Positions 49,925 through 57,838 of a stretch of 64,000 nt of DNA are shown here, one piece after another. The first letter of the stretch is position 1, and every line of letters starts with the position of its first letter. The stretch is taken from assembly GCA_027315185.1 (NCBI GenBank), contig DAHUYO010000009.1:1-64000 (forward strand), read 5' to 3'. Source of the DNA: Acidobacteriota bacterium (GTDB lineage: Bacteria > Acidobacteriota > Terriglobia > Terriglobales > SCQP01). The notes beneath the pieces were generated by a model that did no database searches, had not been told where the DNA came from, and saw only the letters and a list, made by a program, of their open reading frames with translations. The translations under genes were made by a program, and so were the position numbers.

Positions 49925-52264
49925 ATGAAAGCCGGTGGGGCGAACGTAGCGGAGCCCGCGGGTCTTACCTCGGCCGAGGCCGAAGTTCGGCTCCAGCACT
50001 ATGGCCCGAACCGCGTCAGCGCGGAGCGCCGCCATCCCCTGCGGGCGCTGCTTTCGAATTTCTGGGCCCCGGTGCCTTGGATGCTCGAAGCCACTATCCT
50101 GCTGGAGGTATTGGCGCGCAAGCGTGATGAGGCGGTAATCATCGGCGTCCTGCTCGTTTTCAACGCCGCTTTGAGCTTCGTTCAGGAGAATCAGGCCAAC
50201 CGGGCCCTGGCGTTGCTGCGCAACCGTCTGGCCGTGCAGGCGCGCGCGCGGCGCGACGGCAGCTGGCGGCTGCTCCCGGCGGAGCAGCTCGTTCCCGGCG
50301 ACGTCGTGCACCTGCGCCTGGGCGATCTCGCTCCCGCCGACGTGCGCCTCTTCGCCGGCGAGGTCCAGGCAGATGAGTCGGAACTGACGGGCGAGTCCCT
50401 GCCGGTGGAAAAATCCGCCGGGGCGATGGTCTACGCCGGTTCCCGCTTGGCGCACGGCGAAGCGGATGGTGAGGTTATTGCCACCGGCGCAGGCACATTC
50501 TTCGGCAAGACCGCCGAGCTGGTGAAGTCCGCCAAAACCGTCAGCCACCTCCAGCAGGTGATCTTCGCCATCGTCAAATACCTGGTCGCGCTGGACTCCG
50601 TGCTGGTCGCGGCGCTGCTCGCCTACGCCGCTTTCGCGCGGCTGCCCTGGCCGGAGGTTCTGCCCTTCGCGCTGATCCTGCTGGTCGCCTCCGTGCCGGT
50701 CGCCTTGCCGGCCACCTTCACGGTGGCGACCGCCGTCGGCGCGCTGGACATGTCGCATCACGCGGTGCTGGTGACGCGCCTATCGGCCATCGAGGAAGCC
50801 GCGGCGATGGACGTGCTGTGCACCGACAAGACCGGCACCATCACCCAAAACCGGCTCTCCTTGGCGCGGATCCTGCCCCTGGGCGGCCAGAGCGCGGAGG
50901 CGGTGCTGCGCATGGCGGCGCTCGCCTCCGACGCCGCCACCCAAGACCCGATTGACCTGGCGATCCTGGCCGCGGCGCGGGAACGCGGCGTGCTGGACGC
51001 CGGTCCGCGGCGCCTGCAGTTCATCCCCTTTGATCCCGCCACCAAGCGCTCCGAGGCCGTTTACGACCAGCCCGGCGGTGCGTTGCGCGCCGTCAAGGGC
51101 GCCCCCAGCGCGGTGCTGACGGCGGCGGAGGCGGCGCCCGGCGCCGCCGAGGCGGCGGAACAAATGGCGGCGGGCGGCGCCCGGGTGCTGGCCGTCGCCG
51201 CCGGGACGGGGACCGCGCTGGGGCTTGTGGGCCTACTCGGCCTGGAAGATCCGGTCCGGGAGGACTCCGCGGCCATGGTGGCCAGCTTGCAGCGGTCGGG
51301 GGTACGCGTCTTGATGGTCACCGGCGATGGCGAGGCCACCGCCCGCGCGGTCTCCACCGCCGTCGGCATCGGCGGTCGCGTCGGCACCGCCGCCGACCTG
51401 CGCGCCGAAACGGCCCACGGTTCGGAGGGCTTTGACGCCTACGCCGGCGTTTTTCCGGAGGATAAGTTCCGTCTGGTGCGCGCGCTGCAGCGCCAGGGCC
51501 ATATCGTCGGCATGACCGGGGACGGCGTCAACGACGCTCCCGCGCTCAAGCAGGCGGAGGCCGGCATTGCCGTCTCCACCGCCACGGATGTGGCCAAGGC
51601 CGCCGCGAGCATCGTGCTCACCGCCAGCGGCCTTGCCGGCATCCTGGGCGCGGTGGAAACCGGCCGCCGCATCTACCAGCGGATGCTGACCTACAGCCTC
51701 AATAAGATCATCAAGACGCTGGAGATCGGCGTCTTCCTCAGTCTCGGGGTGATGCTCACGGGAACCTTCGTTATCACGCCGCTGCTGGTGGTCCTGCTGC
51801 TATTTACCAACGACTTTGTCACCATGTCCATCGCCACGGACCGCGTCTCGTTTTCCCCCCATCCCGACCGCTGGGACATTCGCACGCTGATGCTCACCGC
51901 GGGCGCGCTGGCCTGTCTGATCTTGATCCTGTCCTTTGCCGTCTTCTTCGCCGCCCGGGACTGGCTGCACCTGCCCTTGCCCCAGTTGCAGACGCTGGTC
52001 TTCGTCATGCTGGTCTTTACCGGCCAGGGCACCGTCTATCTGGTCCGGGAACGGCGCCGTTTTTGGTCTTCGGCGCCCAGCCGCTGGCTGCTGTTCAGCT
52101 CCCTCGCCGACATCCTCGCCGTCGGCATCCTCGCCAGTCGCGGAATTCTCATGGCCGCCATCCCGTGGTCTCTCATCGCCGGTTTGCTGGGCGTCGTCAT
52201 CGTTTACCTATTCCTCGTTGACCGCGCCAAGGTCCGCATCTTCCGCCGCTTCGCCGTGCGTTAG
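49925..52264 (+). CDS. P3A-type (plasma-membrane proton pump-like) P-type ATPase
   Basis: A 779-residue P-type ATPase from the ATG at 49925 (AAGGA nearby). The phosphorylation site DKTGT has D301; TGES (155-158) and PVALP (258-262) are in place; the ATP-binding domain has a conserved FDP..KRSEA pattern, and MTGDGVNDAPALKQAEAGIAVSTATDVAKAAAS closes the cytosolic part. No N-terminal metal-binding domain and no CPx motif are seen, so it is not a heavy-metal P1B pump. The PVALP motif, the short N-terminus and the C-terminal helices resemble P3A H+-ATPases of plants, fungi and some prokaryotes. It would export protons. It appears to be a separate transcription unit. Confidence 0.85.
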   Translation: MKAGGANVAEPAGLTSAEAEVRLQHYGPNRVSAERRHPLRALLSNFWAPVPWMLEATILLEVLARKRDEAVIIGVLLVFNAALSFVQENQANRALALLRNRLAVQARARRDGSWRLLPAEQLVPGDVVHLRLGDLAPADVRLFAGEVQADESELTGESLPVEKSAGAMVYAGSRLAHGEADGEVIATGAGTFFGKTAELVKSAKTVSHLQQVIFAIVKYLVALDSVLVAALLAYAAFARLPWPEVLPFALILLVASVPVALPATFTVATAVGALDMSHHAVLVTRLSAIEEAAAMDVLCTDKTGTITQNRLSLARILPLGGQSAEAVLRMAALASDAATQDPIDLAILAAARERGVLDAGPRRLQFIPFDPATKRSEAVYDQPGGALRAVKGAPSAVLTAAEAAPGAAEAAEQMAAGGARVLAVAAGTGTALGLVGLLGLEDPVREDSAAMVASLQRSGVRVLMVTGDGEATARAVSTAVGIGGRVGTAADLRAETAHGSEGFDAYAGVFPEDKFRLVRALQRQGHIVGMTGDGVNDAPALKQAEAGIAVSTATDVAKAAASIVLTASGLAGILGAVETGRRIYQRMLTYSLNKIIKTLEIGVFLSLGVMLTGTFVITPLLVVLLLFTNDFVTMSIATDRVSFSPHPDRWDIRTLMLTAGALACLILILSFAVFFAARDWLHLPLPQLQTLVFVMLVFTGQGTVYLVRERRRFWSSAPSRWLLFSSLADILAVGILASRGILMAAIPWSLIAGLLGVVIVYLFLVDRAKVRIFRRFAVR

Positions 52265-52345
52265 CAGCGCCTGCTTCCACGGGCCTGGGGCGGAAACCGC
52301 CGGATCCGTGACGGCGGGCGTCGCGCCGCGGCTCGCGCCCGCCGG

Positions 52346-53119
52346 TTACTTCCCCGGCGGCCCGGGGACGACGCGGATTTGGAAAAGGCTGGGCCACAGC
52401 TTGCCGGTGACGAAAAGCTGCCGCGTTTCCGGCTGCCAGGCGATGCCGTTGAGCACCGCATTCGGATTACTGACCGCGCCCGCGGGCAGCAGACCCTTCA
52501 GGCTGATCCAATGCAGCACGTCGCCGGTGCGCGGGGAAATGATGACGATGTAGTTCGTCATCCAGACGTTGGAGTAGATTTTGCCGTGGATGTATTCCAG
52601 TTCGTTGAGCTGGGTCACCGGCTTGCCGCGATAGGTCACGCGCAGGATGCGCTCCACGCCGAAGGTCTTGGGATTAAGGAAGCGCAGCTTGTCGCTGCCG
52701 TCGCTTTCGATCAGGCTCTGGCCGTTCTGCGTCAGGCCCCAGCCCTGGTAATCGTAGAGAAAGGTGCGGAGAACGCGAAAAGTCTTGCGGTCGTAGACGA
52801 AGCCGATGTCCGCCTTCCATGTCAGCTGGACCAGCGTGTTGCCCCAGGCGGTCAGGCCCTCGGCGAAATACTGCGCCGGCAGGCGGTAGGACTTGATGGT
52901 CTGGCCGGTGGCCAAATCATCCTCGCGCAGCATCGAATGCCCGTAGAGGCCGTCGCTCTCGTATAGGTGGCCGTGGGAAAAGACCAAGCCCTGCACGAAG
53001 GCGTGCGTGCTGTGGGGATAGGTGCGGATCACATGGTAGCCGTCGGCGGCGAAAGCGGCGGGAACAGCCAGCAGCACGGCGGCCAACAGGCTCAATCCGG
53101 CGAGGCGAAAAAAGGACAT
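52346..53119 (-). CDS. Secreted glutaminyl-peptide cyclotransferase (glutamine cyclotransferase)
   Basis: A 257-residue beta-propeller enzyme from the ATG at 53119; a signal peptide is present (GLSLLAAVLLAVPAAFA). The family markers are HVIRTYPHSTHAFVQGLVFSHGHLYESDGLYGHSMLR, YFAEGLTAWGNTLVQLTWKADIGFVYD, YQGWGLTQNGQSLIESDGSDKLRFL and QLNELEYIHGKIYSNVW, closing with VLNGIAWQPETRQLFVTGKLWPSLFQI. These match the plant/bacterial glutamine cyclotransferase family, which converts N-terminal Gln to pyroglutamate. It would act on exported proteins or peptides in the periplasm. It is convergent with the ATPase gene. Confidence 0.85.
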   Translation of the reverse strand: MSFFRLAGLSLLAAVLLAVPAAFAADGYHVIRTYPHSTHAFVQGLVFSHGHLYESDGLYGHSMLREDDLATGQTIKSYRLPAQYFAEGLTAWGNTLVQLTWKADIGFVYDRKTFRVLRTFLYDYQGWGLTQNGQSLIESDGSDKLRFLNPKTFGVERILRVTYRGKPVTQLNELEYIHGKIYSNVWMTNYIVIISPRTGDVLHWISLKGLLPAGAVSNPNAVLNGIAWQPETRQLFVTGKLWPSLFQIRVVPGPPGK

Positions 53120-53267
53120 GGTGAGTTCATGGTATCCGCTGGCGCGCGCCAACATGCGGCGCGCCAATCAGCGCTTCCGCCGGCGAACAGGCGCAAACGC
53201 ACAGAACGCGGCGCCAGGCGTTTTGTCTTCATTGGCGGGTCGCGCCGCCGGCACGCAGTCCTAACGG

Positions 53268-53391
53268 CGGGGCCGCGGCCCGCGTCGAGCGATAGCGGGC
53301 GCCCCGCCGGCGGCGGGGCTGAAGCCCGCGCCAAGCGATAGCCGGCCGCCCCGCGCCCCTATCATTTTGCGGACGAGGCCGTCCGCGCTCC
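53268..53391. repeat. R3-family repeat next to 'GCGGACGAGGCCGTCCGC' palindrome (R5)
   Basis: GGGCGCCCCGCCGGCGGCGG at about 53298 resembles the R3 core. At 53369-53386 GCGGACGAGGCCGTCCGC is a near-perfect inverted repeat (GCGGACG..CGTCCGC); similar palindromes occur at 56400-56423 and 56451-56473. Both lie in the gap between the divergent cyclotransferase and methyltransferase genes. Confidence 0.5.
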
Positions 53392-53482
53392 AGGGGCCGA
53401 CCCGCCCGCGCTGCCCGGCCCGCAGCCTCGTCCCTCGTCCCGCGTCCTGCACCCAGCGCCCCGCGCCCAGCGCGGCGGATTC

Positions 53483-53488
53483 TATAAT
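53483..53488 (+). promoter_or_regulatory. -10 box of the methyltransferase gene
   Basis: A perfect TATAAT, 26 nt before the ATG at 53515, with a GGAGG Shine-Dalgarno between them. It is one of the few leadered promoters in this window. No good -35 hexamer is seen 17 bp upstream. Confidence 0.5.
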
Positions 53489-53514
53489 GACGATGCAGGA
53501 ATGGAGGGGCGCGC

Positions 53515-54117
53515 ATGGCGCATCACGAAGACCCGGCGGGCGACCGCACCGGGAGCCGGCAGCCGCAGCGTTTCGATCCGGCCCGCGCCGCACGGTTGGA
53601 CGATCCGGCGCGGCTGGTCTATCTGCCGCCGGATGACTTGCTGGCCTTGCTGGCTCCGCCGCATGGCTCGACGCTGCTGGATTTCGGCGCTGGCACCGGA
53701 ACCTACGCCATCGAACTGGCCCGCCGCCGCCGCGATCTGCGCGTCATCGCGCTGGATGAACAGCCGGAGATGCTGGCGTTGCTGCGGCAGAAGCTCGCCC
53801 TGCCCGGCGCACCGGCCAACATTACGCCCTCCCTGCCGGGAGAGATGGAGGCACGCGGCCAAACCGCCGACCGCGTGCTGGCGCTGAACGTGCTGCATGA
53901 AATGGGCGATGTGCCGCTGCGCGCGTTGCAGCGCTTGTTGGCGCCGGACGGCTGGGTGCTGTTCGTGGATTGGAACGCCGCGGTCGAGCGCCCCGTCGGC
54001 CCGCCCCGCGATCATGTGTACGCCCCGCCGGAGGCGCTGGAACGCCTGCGCGCCCTCGGATATCACGCAGTCCTTGCCCGCGATTTCCCCTATCATTACG
54101 CCCTCCGCGCCAGTTGA
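53515..54117 (+). CDS. Class I SAM-dependent methyltransferase
   Basis: A 200-residue cytosolic enzyme. The ATG at 53515 follows GGAGG by 8 nt. Motif I DFGAGTGTYAIELAR lies near residue 57-71, the acidic LDEQPEML follows the second strand, and LNVLHEM occupies the motif IV region. The overall pattern (ubiE/Arsenite-like) is a small-molecule methyltransferase with unspecified substrate. No neighbour suggests the substrate. It ends just before the 3'-tRNA-like repeat that bounds the islet at 54200. Confidence 0.82.
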   Translation: MAHHEDPAGDRTGSRQPQRFDPARAARLDDPARLVYLPPDDLLALLAPPHGSTLLDFGAGTGTYAIELARRRRDLRVIALDEQPEMLALLRQKLALPGAPANITPSLPGEMEARGQTADRVLALNVLHEMGDVPLRALQRLLAPDGWVLFVDWNAAVERPVGPPRDHVYAPPEALERLRALGYHAVLARDFPYHYALRAS

Positions 54118-54199
54118 GCTCGCCGCCGCGGCGCACGCCGCATGCGTAGCCGCGGGCCGCGGATATGAACGGACGAGGGGTCGTAATTCGCGGAGGGTC

Positions 54200-54220
54200 T
54201 TGGCGGAGAGGCAGGGATTC
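54200..54220 (-). repeat. att-like direct repeat of the tRNA-Ser 3' end
   Basis: TTGGCGGAGAGGCAGGGATTC differs by one base from 55883-55903 (TTGGCGGAGAGACAGGGATTC), which is the 3' end of tRNA-Ser(GGA). The orientation is the same, and the DNA between them (about 1.7 kb) lies downstream of the tRNA 3' end, as for an element integrated into the tRNA gene. No integrase gene remains. Confidence 0.7.
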
Positions 54221-54278
54221 TATTCGGGCGCGACACGGTGGAAAATAAGCCCGTAAGTTGTTGATTCTACTGGACCGC

Positions 54279-54317
54279 AAAAAACGGGAGCCCGGCGACC
54301 ATTAGGTCTACCGGGCT
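54279..54317 (-). terminator. Rho-independent terminator of gene 54372-54650
   Basis: AGCCCGG (54289-54295) pairs with CCGGGCT (54311-54317), and GACC (54297-54300) with GGTC (54305-54308), around an ATTA loop. On the minus strand the hairpin is followed by CCCG and then TTTTTT (54284-54279). It ends 55 bp after the stop codon at 54372. Confidence 0.7.
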
Positions 54318-54371
54318 ATTTGGTAATGAAAGTGGTAGCGGCTGTGATGGGCCCGTACGAGGGCCGGGTTC

Positions 54372-54650
54372 TCAGGGCCGGTTCGTCAGCGTCCCCAGCG
54401 CGCCCTTTACGGCGTCGGCTACATCACTTGGCAACCAGAGGTGGGGCTTGTCCTTCGGCGCACGGATGTAATCAGCAAGCCCCGTGCCGCCTTTTGTCGG
54501 ACTATATAATTTAAAGCCGTAGGGCGGCGCATCGGCGTCTTGCGTCACCTTAACAACCCAGCCGGGGTAGTCGCGCATGACGGGCTCAAGGGCTTTTTTT
54601 ACACCATCGTGATCTCGGTGGTCGCCTTGAAGAAAACTAATTTGGTCCAT
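54372..54650 (-). CDS. Small hypothetical protein inside the tRNA-Ser islet
   Basis: A 92-residue protein from the ATG at 54650 (MDQISFLQGDHRDHDGVK). It is acidic at the N-terminus, with LEPVMRDYPGWVVKVTQDADAPPYGFKLYSP in the middle, and has no recognised fold. GC content is lower than the surroundings. It ends at a clear terminator. It lies between the tRNA-like repeat and the first endolysin remnant, so it is probably mobile-element cargo. Confidence 0.5.
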   Translation of the reverse strand: MDQISFLQGDHRDHDGVKKALEPVMRDYPGWVVKVTQDADAPPYGFKLYSPTKGGTGLADYIRAPKDKPHLWLPSDVADAVKGALGTLTNRP

Positions 54651-54698
54651 TGCTAATTCCCACGGGGATGGTAGCACGTGCTTCCGGGTGCCCGAGGG

Positions 54699-54857
54699 CT
54701 ACGCCTCCGCCCGGTGCAACCAGTCACCCATAGGCTGGCGTTCGCCAGGGTCGGCAGCGACCGTATCGCGGATTCTCCTTCGCTGGCCGCAGAAGCTGGC
54801 CAGCCGCGCTGGCGGGTCGGTGGGCGCGCCGGGCGGGAATTGGTAGCGGATTTGGTA
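54699..54857 (-). pseudogene. GH108-type phage endolysin, C-terminal remnant 1
   Basis: The minus-strand frame ending at TAG (54699-54701) reads LASFCGQRRRIRDTVAADPG and then MGDWLHRAEA. It matches in length and wording the end of the remnant at 55517-55768 (FRAQRIAVYRKIVAAHPVDR then MGDWLRPAEA) and the C-terminus of GH108 lysozymes with a PG_binding_3 domain. The catalytic part is absent and no start codon is in place. Confidence 0.55.
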
Positions 54858-54868
54858 TCGGTCGGGCT

Positions 54869-55495
54869 ATGCTGGGCGGCATCGTGGCGCCAGTAGCACA
54901 CGCGGTTCAGACGCTCAGCGTCGGCTGGAAGGAGGCCGGGGTGATCGCTGAGTGCTTCACGGCCCTGGTGGCCGGCGCGGCGGTCTACGTCGCATCCAAG
55001 GCGCTCAAGGGTGAGGGCCGGCTCCTAAGGGAGACCCAGAGGCAGGTGGACGCTGCGCAGGAACAGGCGAAGATTTCCCAGCAGCAAATCGAGGCGATAC
55101 AGGAGCAGACGCAGGTCGCCCAGGCTCAGGTCGAGGCTGCGAACCGGCAGGTGAAAGAGTCACAGCGCCAGGTTGAGGCAAGTATGCGGCCGGTGTTGGT
55201 CCTGTTAATGAAGGAATATGGCCAGGAGGTGTACGTGGCGAACATCGGGAGCGGCCCCGCGCTCAACGTGAGATTTGCTGAGGGGCCCATGGCGCAGTCG
55301 GAGAAGCAACTCAACCCGATTGGCGCTGGGGCGGACTGGTCGCGTGGTGAGTGGCGTCTACAATCGTGGCGAGACGCCGAGATAAGGTACGAGAGCGTGG
55401 ACGGCACCCAGTACGTGACGAAAGTGCACAACCTCGCTTATGGAAAATACAAACAGACCGTAACGAGGCCGACGAAGCCAAACATTACCACTTGA
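54869..55495 (+). CDS. Membrane-anchored coiled-coil protein of unknown function
   Basis: A 208-residue protein. A hydrophobic helix lies near residues 24-46 (AGVIAECFTALVAGAAVYVASK), followed by a long Gln/Glu-rich coiled coil (QRQVDAAQEQAKISQQQIEAIQEQTQVAQAQVEAANRQVKESQRQVE, about 58-104), then a beta domain (VLVLLMKEYGQEVYVANIGSGPALNVRFAEG) and a basic tail. Such anchored coiled-coil proteins are common near mobile elements, but I assign no function. It is transcribed between two endolysin remnants on the opposite strand, so it may have been inserted into or carried with a prophage. Confidence 0.55.
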   Translation: MLGGIVAPVAHAVQTLSVGWKEAGVIAECFTALVAGAAVYVASKALKGEGRLLRETQRQVDAAQEQAKISQQQIEAIQEQTQVAQAQVEAANRQVKESQRQVEASMRPVLVLLMKEYGQEVYVANIGSGPALNVRFAEGPMAQSEKQLNPIGAGADWSRGEWRLQSWRDAEIRYESVDGTQYVTKVHNLAYGKYKQTVTRPTKPNITT

Positions 55496-55516
55496 CGCAA
55501 GTCGCCGCTCAAACGC

Positions 55517-55768
55517 CTACGCCTCCGCAGGCCGGAGCCAGTCGCCCATGAACTTGCGGTCCACCGGGTGAGCAGCTACGATCTTTCGGTAAACGGCAAT
55601 GCGCTGAGCGCGGAATCGATCAAGAAGTGTTGTTGGGTCGGCAGCATTGGTAGCTGCCACGGTAAGGGGGCCGATAGCGCCGTCAACCGTCAAATGCGCC
55701 CCCGTGTCGTTGACCGCACGCTGGAGAATGATTCCAGCGTGGACCCGCTGGCAGCGCCAGGCCAGCCG
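55517..55768 (-). pseudogene. GH108-type phage endolysin, C-terminal remnant 2
   Basis: The minus-strand frame from 55768 to the TAG at 55517-55519 reads HAGIILQRAVNDTGAHLTVD, then GAIGPLTVAATNAADPTTLLDRFRAQ and RKFMGDWLRPAEA. This is the PG_binding_3 half of a GH108 (zliS/lysozyme-like) endolysin. It is interrupted upstream by an in-frame TGA (55769-55771) and lacks the Glu-containing catalytic domain and a start codon. It is the strongest sign that the islet is a prophage remnant. Confidence 0.7.
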
Positions 55769-55814
55769 TCAGCCAACCGATTGGAAACAGAGGTCCGGCA
55801 ACACCCCTCCTGCA

Positions 55815-55846
55815 CTACCACTTTTCGCGCCAAGTGGTAGCGTTTT
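55815..55846 (+). terminator. Rho-independent terminator
   Basis: CTACCACTT (55815-55823) and AAGTGGTAG (55832-55840) form a perfect 9-bp stem with an 8-nt loop, followed by CGTTTTT. It lies 320 bp after the coiled-coil gene and 37 bp before the tRNA. It may terminate transcription through the islet. Confidence 0.75.
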
Positions 55847-55883
55847 TGGCAGCGTCGGCCTGTAAGTCCTTTGCTGTGAACGT

Positions 55884-55973
55884 TGGCGGAGAGACAGGGA
55901 TTCGAACCCTGGATACCCTTTCGGATATACACGCTTTCCAAGCGTGCGCCTTCAGCCACTCGGCCATCTCTCC
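55884..55973 (-). tRNA. tRNA-Ser, anticodon GGA
   Basis: The minus strand folds as a class II tRNA. The acceptor stem is GGAGAGA / TCTCTCC, the D-arm TGGCCGAGTGGCTGAAGGC, the anticodon stem CACGC with loop TTGGAAA (anticodon GGA), a long variable arm, and the T arm CAGGGTTCGAATCCCTG. Discriminator G and an encoded CCA follow (55884-55887). The 3' end is duplicated at 54200-54220, which marks it as an integration site. Confidence 0.95.
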
Positions 55974-56020
55974 GCGGCAAAATCGCCCCGCCGCTGGCGG
56001 GGGGGACGATCTTGGGCTGA

Positions 56021-56239
56021 CTAATCGCGCTTTGCGCCGTCGGGAATCGCCATCCGCGCCACGGCTTCCATATCCGCCTTGGTCCGCCCCGGCCGGGGCA
56101 AGCCCTCGGCATAAGGGTCGAAGTGGGCATCGTCCGCGGTGGACACATAGGATCCATACGCGAACGTTTGGAATGGATTGAACTCCGTCCGGGGTCCGGA
56201 CGGATGCTGCACGATGCGAGTTTTCTTCCTGACGGCCAT
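56021..56239 (-). CDS. Small hypothetical protein
   Basis: A 72-residue basic-start protein (MAVRKKTRIVQHPSGPRTEF, then FQTFAYGSYVSTADDAHFDPYAEGLPRPGRTKADMEAVARMA) from the ATG at 56239. A TATAAT lies 13 nt before it on the minus strand. The sequence looks like a real small protein, with a normal codon pattern, but I do not recognise a family. It lies 47 bp from the tRNA gene. Confidence 0.5.
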   Translation of the reverse strand: MAVRKKTRIVQHPSGPRTEFNPFQTFAYGSYVSTADDAHFDPYAEGLPRPGRTKADMEAVARMAIPDGAKRD

Positions 56240-56252
56240 TGCGCTACCAGCA

Positions 56253-56258
56253 ATTATA
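56253..56258 (-). promoter_or_regulatory. -10 box for the small gene starting at 56239
   Basis: Minus-strand TATAAT, 13 nt before the ATG. There is no clear -35 box. Confidence 0.45.
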
Positions 56259-56398
56259 CCGGTCGCGTGGCAGCCGCCGGAGCGGCGGGGCGTCGCGAGG
56301 GGCACCGCTCCTTGCCCTGGCGTTTGCCGCCCCGCTTTGGCTTAGCACTGAAATTCACCGGAGACGAGGCCGTCAGCTCGCCGACGATCGAGCCCGAA

Positions 56399-56474
56399 CT
56401 GCGGATGAGGCCATCCGCGCCCCCATGGGCAGTCGGCGCGCAATCCTAGCTGCGGACGCGGTCGTCCGCGCCCA
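56399..56474. repeat. Two copies of the R5 'GCGGACG..CGTCCGC' palindrome
   Basis: TGCGGATGAGGCCATCCGCG at 56400 and TGCGGACGCGGTCGTCCGCG at 56451 are two near-identical inverted repeats, 51 bp apart. A third copy is at 53368. The pair lies just downstream of the stop of the E1-rhodanese gene (56484). Confidence 0.55.
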
Positions 56475-56483
56475 CAGCGGCCG

Positions 56484-57662
56484 CTAGTATTTCGGCACCG
56501 ACGGGTCCACCTCATCCGACCAGGCCAAAATGCCGCCGGTCAGGTTGCGGACCTTGGGAAAGCCCTTCTGGGCGAGGTACTGGGCGGCTTTGCCGGAGCG
56601 CGCCCCGCTGCGGCACATCACCACGATGTCGTGCTCGCGGTTCAGCTCCTCGAGCCGCGCCGGCACCTGGCCCAGCGGGATCAGCGTCGCGCCCTCCAGG
56701 CAGCAGATCTCGTACTCATGCGGCTCGCGCACGTCCAGGATGAACACTTCCTTGCCGCTGTCCAGTTCCTGCTTCAATTCGCTCGGCGTTACGGTGTGCA
56801 TGGTGTCATCGGCGGCCTGGGGCGCGCTTTCCGCGCCGCGGATGCCGCAAAACTCCTGGTAATCAATCAATTCGTGGATGGTGCGGTTGGGACCGCAGAT
56901 GGGGCAGTCCGGGCTTTTGCGCAGCTTCAGCTCGCGGAAGCGCATCTGCAAGGCGTCGAACAGCAGCACGCGGTTTTTCAGCGGCTGGCCGATGCCCAAA
57001 ATCAGCTTGATCGCCTCCATCGCTTGCAGCGTGCCCATGATGCCGGGCAGCACGCCCAGCACGCCGCCTTCGGCGCAGCTCGGGACCAAGCCCGGCGGCG
57101 GCGGCTCCGGATACCAGCAGCGGTAACAGGGGCCGTCGGGCAGCGCCAGCACGGACGCCTGGCCCTCGAAGCGGAAAATGCTGGCATAGACGTTGGGGAT
57201 GCCGCTCAGCACGCAGGCATCGTTGACCAGATAGCGAGTGGGGAAGTTGTCCGTTCCGTCCACCACCAGATCGTAGTCGCGGAAAATTTCCAGCGCGTTT
57301 TCGCTGCTCAGCTTGGCGGCGTAGGGCACGACGCGCACGTTGGGGTTGATCTCCCGGATGGTCTCCTCCGCCGAGACCAGCTTGGACCGGCCGACGTCGG
57401 AGGTGCCGTGGATGACCTGGCGCTGGAGATTGGTGAAGTCCACCACGTCGAAGTCCACAATGCCCAGCGTGCCGACGCCGGCGGCGGCTAAATACAAGGC
57501 GACCGGCGCGCCCAGCCCGCCGGCGCCGATTGCCAGCACGCGCGCGGCCTTCAGCTTGCGCTGTCCCTCCATCCCGACCTCGGGGATGATCAGGTGGCGG
57601 CTATAGCGGAGAATTTCGTCGTTGCTTAACACCGGGGCGGGAGCCTCAATGGTCGTAGCCAT
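56484..57662 (-). CDS. E1-like adenylyltransferase fused to a rhodanese domain (MoeB/MoeZ/ThiF type)
   Basis: A 392-residue protein. Start ATG at 57662; three ATGs in a row follow GGAGG, and the third has the best spacing. The N-terminal domain has SRHLIIPEVGMEGQRKL, nucleotide motif GAGGLGAPVALYLAAAGVG, DGTDNFPTRYLVND, zinc Cys pairs (CYRCWYPE and CPICG), and the conserved Cys in PSCAEGGVLGVLPG. A rhodanese domain follows with catalytic Cys in VVMCRSGARSGKAAQYL. It would adenylate the C-terminal Gly of a MoaD/ThiS-like carrier and load sulfur. The carrier (57839-58135) and a JAMM peptidase lie directly upstream. It follows the MoeZ layout of mycobacteria. Confidence 0.9.
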   Translation of the reverse strand: MATTIEAPAPVLSNDEILRYSRHLIIPEVGMEGQRKLKAARVLAIGAGGLGAPVALYLAAAGVGTLGIVDFDVVDFTNLQRQVIHGTSDVGRSKLVSAEETIREINPNVRVVPYAAKLSSENALEIFRDYDLVVDGTDNFPTRYLVNDACVLSGIPNVYASIFRFEGQASVLALPDGPCYRCWYPEPPPPGLVPSCAEGGVLGVLPGIMGTLQAMEAIKLILGIGQPLKNRVLLFDALQMRFRELKLRKSPDCPICGPNRTIHELIDYQEFCGIRGAESAPQAADDTMHTVTPSELKQELDSGKEVFILDVREPHEYEICCLEGATLIPLGQVPARLEELNREHDIVVMCRSGARSGKAAQYLAQKGFPKVRNLTGGILAWSDEVDPSVPKY

Positions 57663-57838
57663 CATCATGCCTCCATTTGGTTCTCGCCGCATCGCTGGCG
57701 CGCTGGGCAAGGAACCAACTCCGTCCGCGGCGGGCGAAATGGGAAATCGGCGCCGGCCGCCGGCGGGAAAAACAAAATAAATTGCGGGAACGGGGGACCC
57801 AGCTCAGCGCGACGGGTCCAGGAGGAAGAAACGGAGGG

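Noticed and set aside
57765-57790. AT-rich patch in the gap between carrier and E1 genes as a riboswitch
   Set aside because: The run of A and T is too short and has no conserved aptamer pattern; it is more likely part of a promoter.
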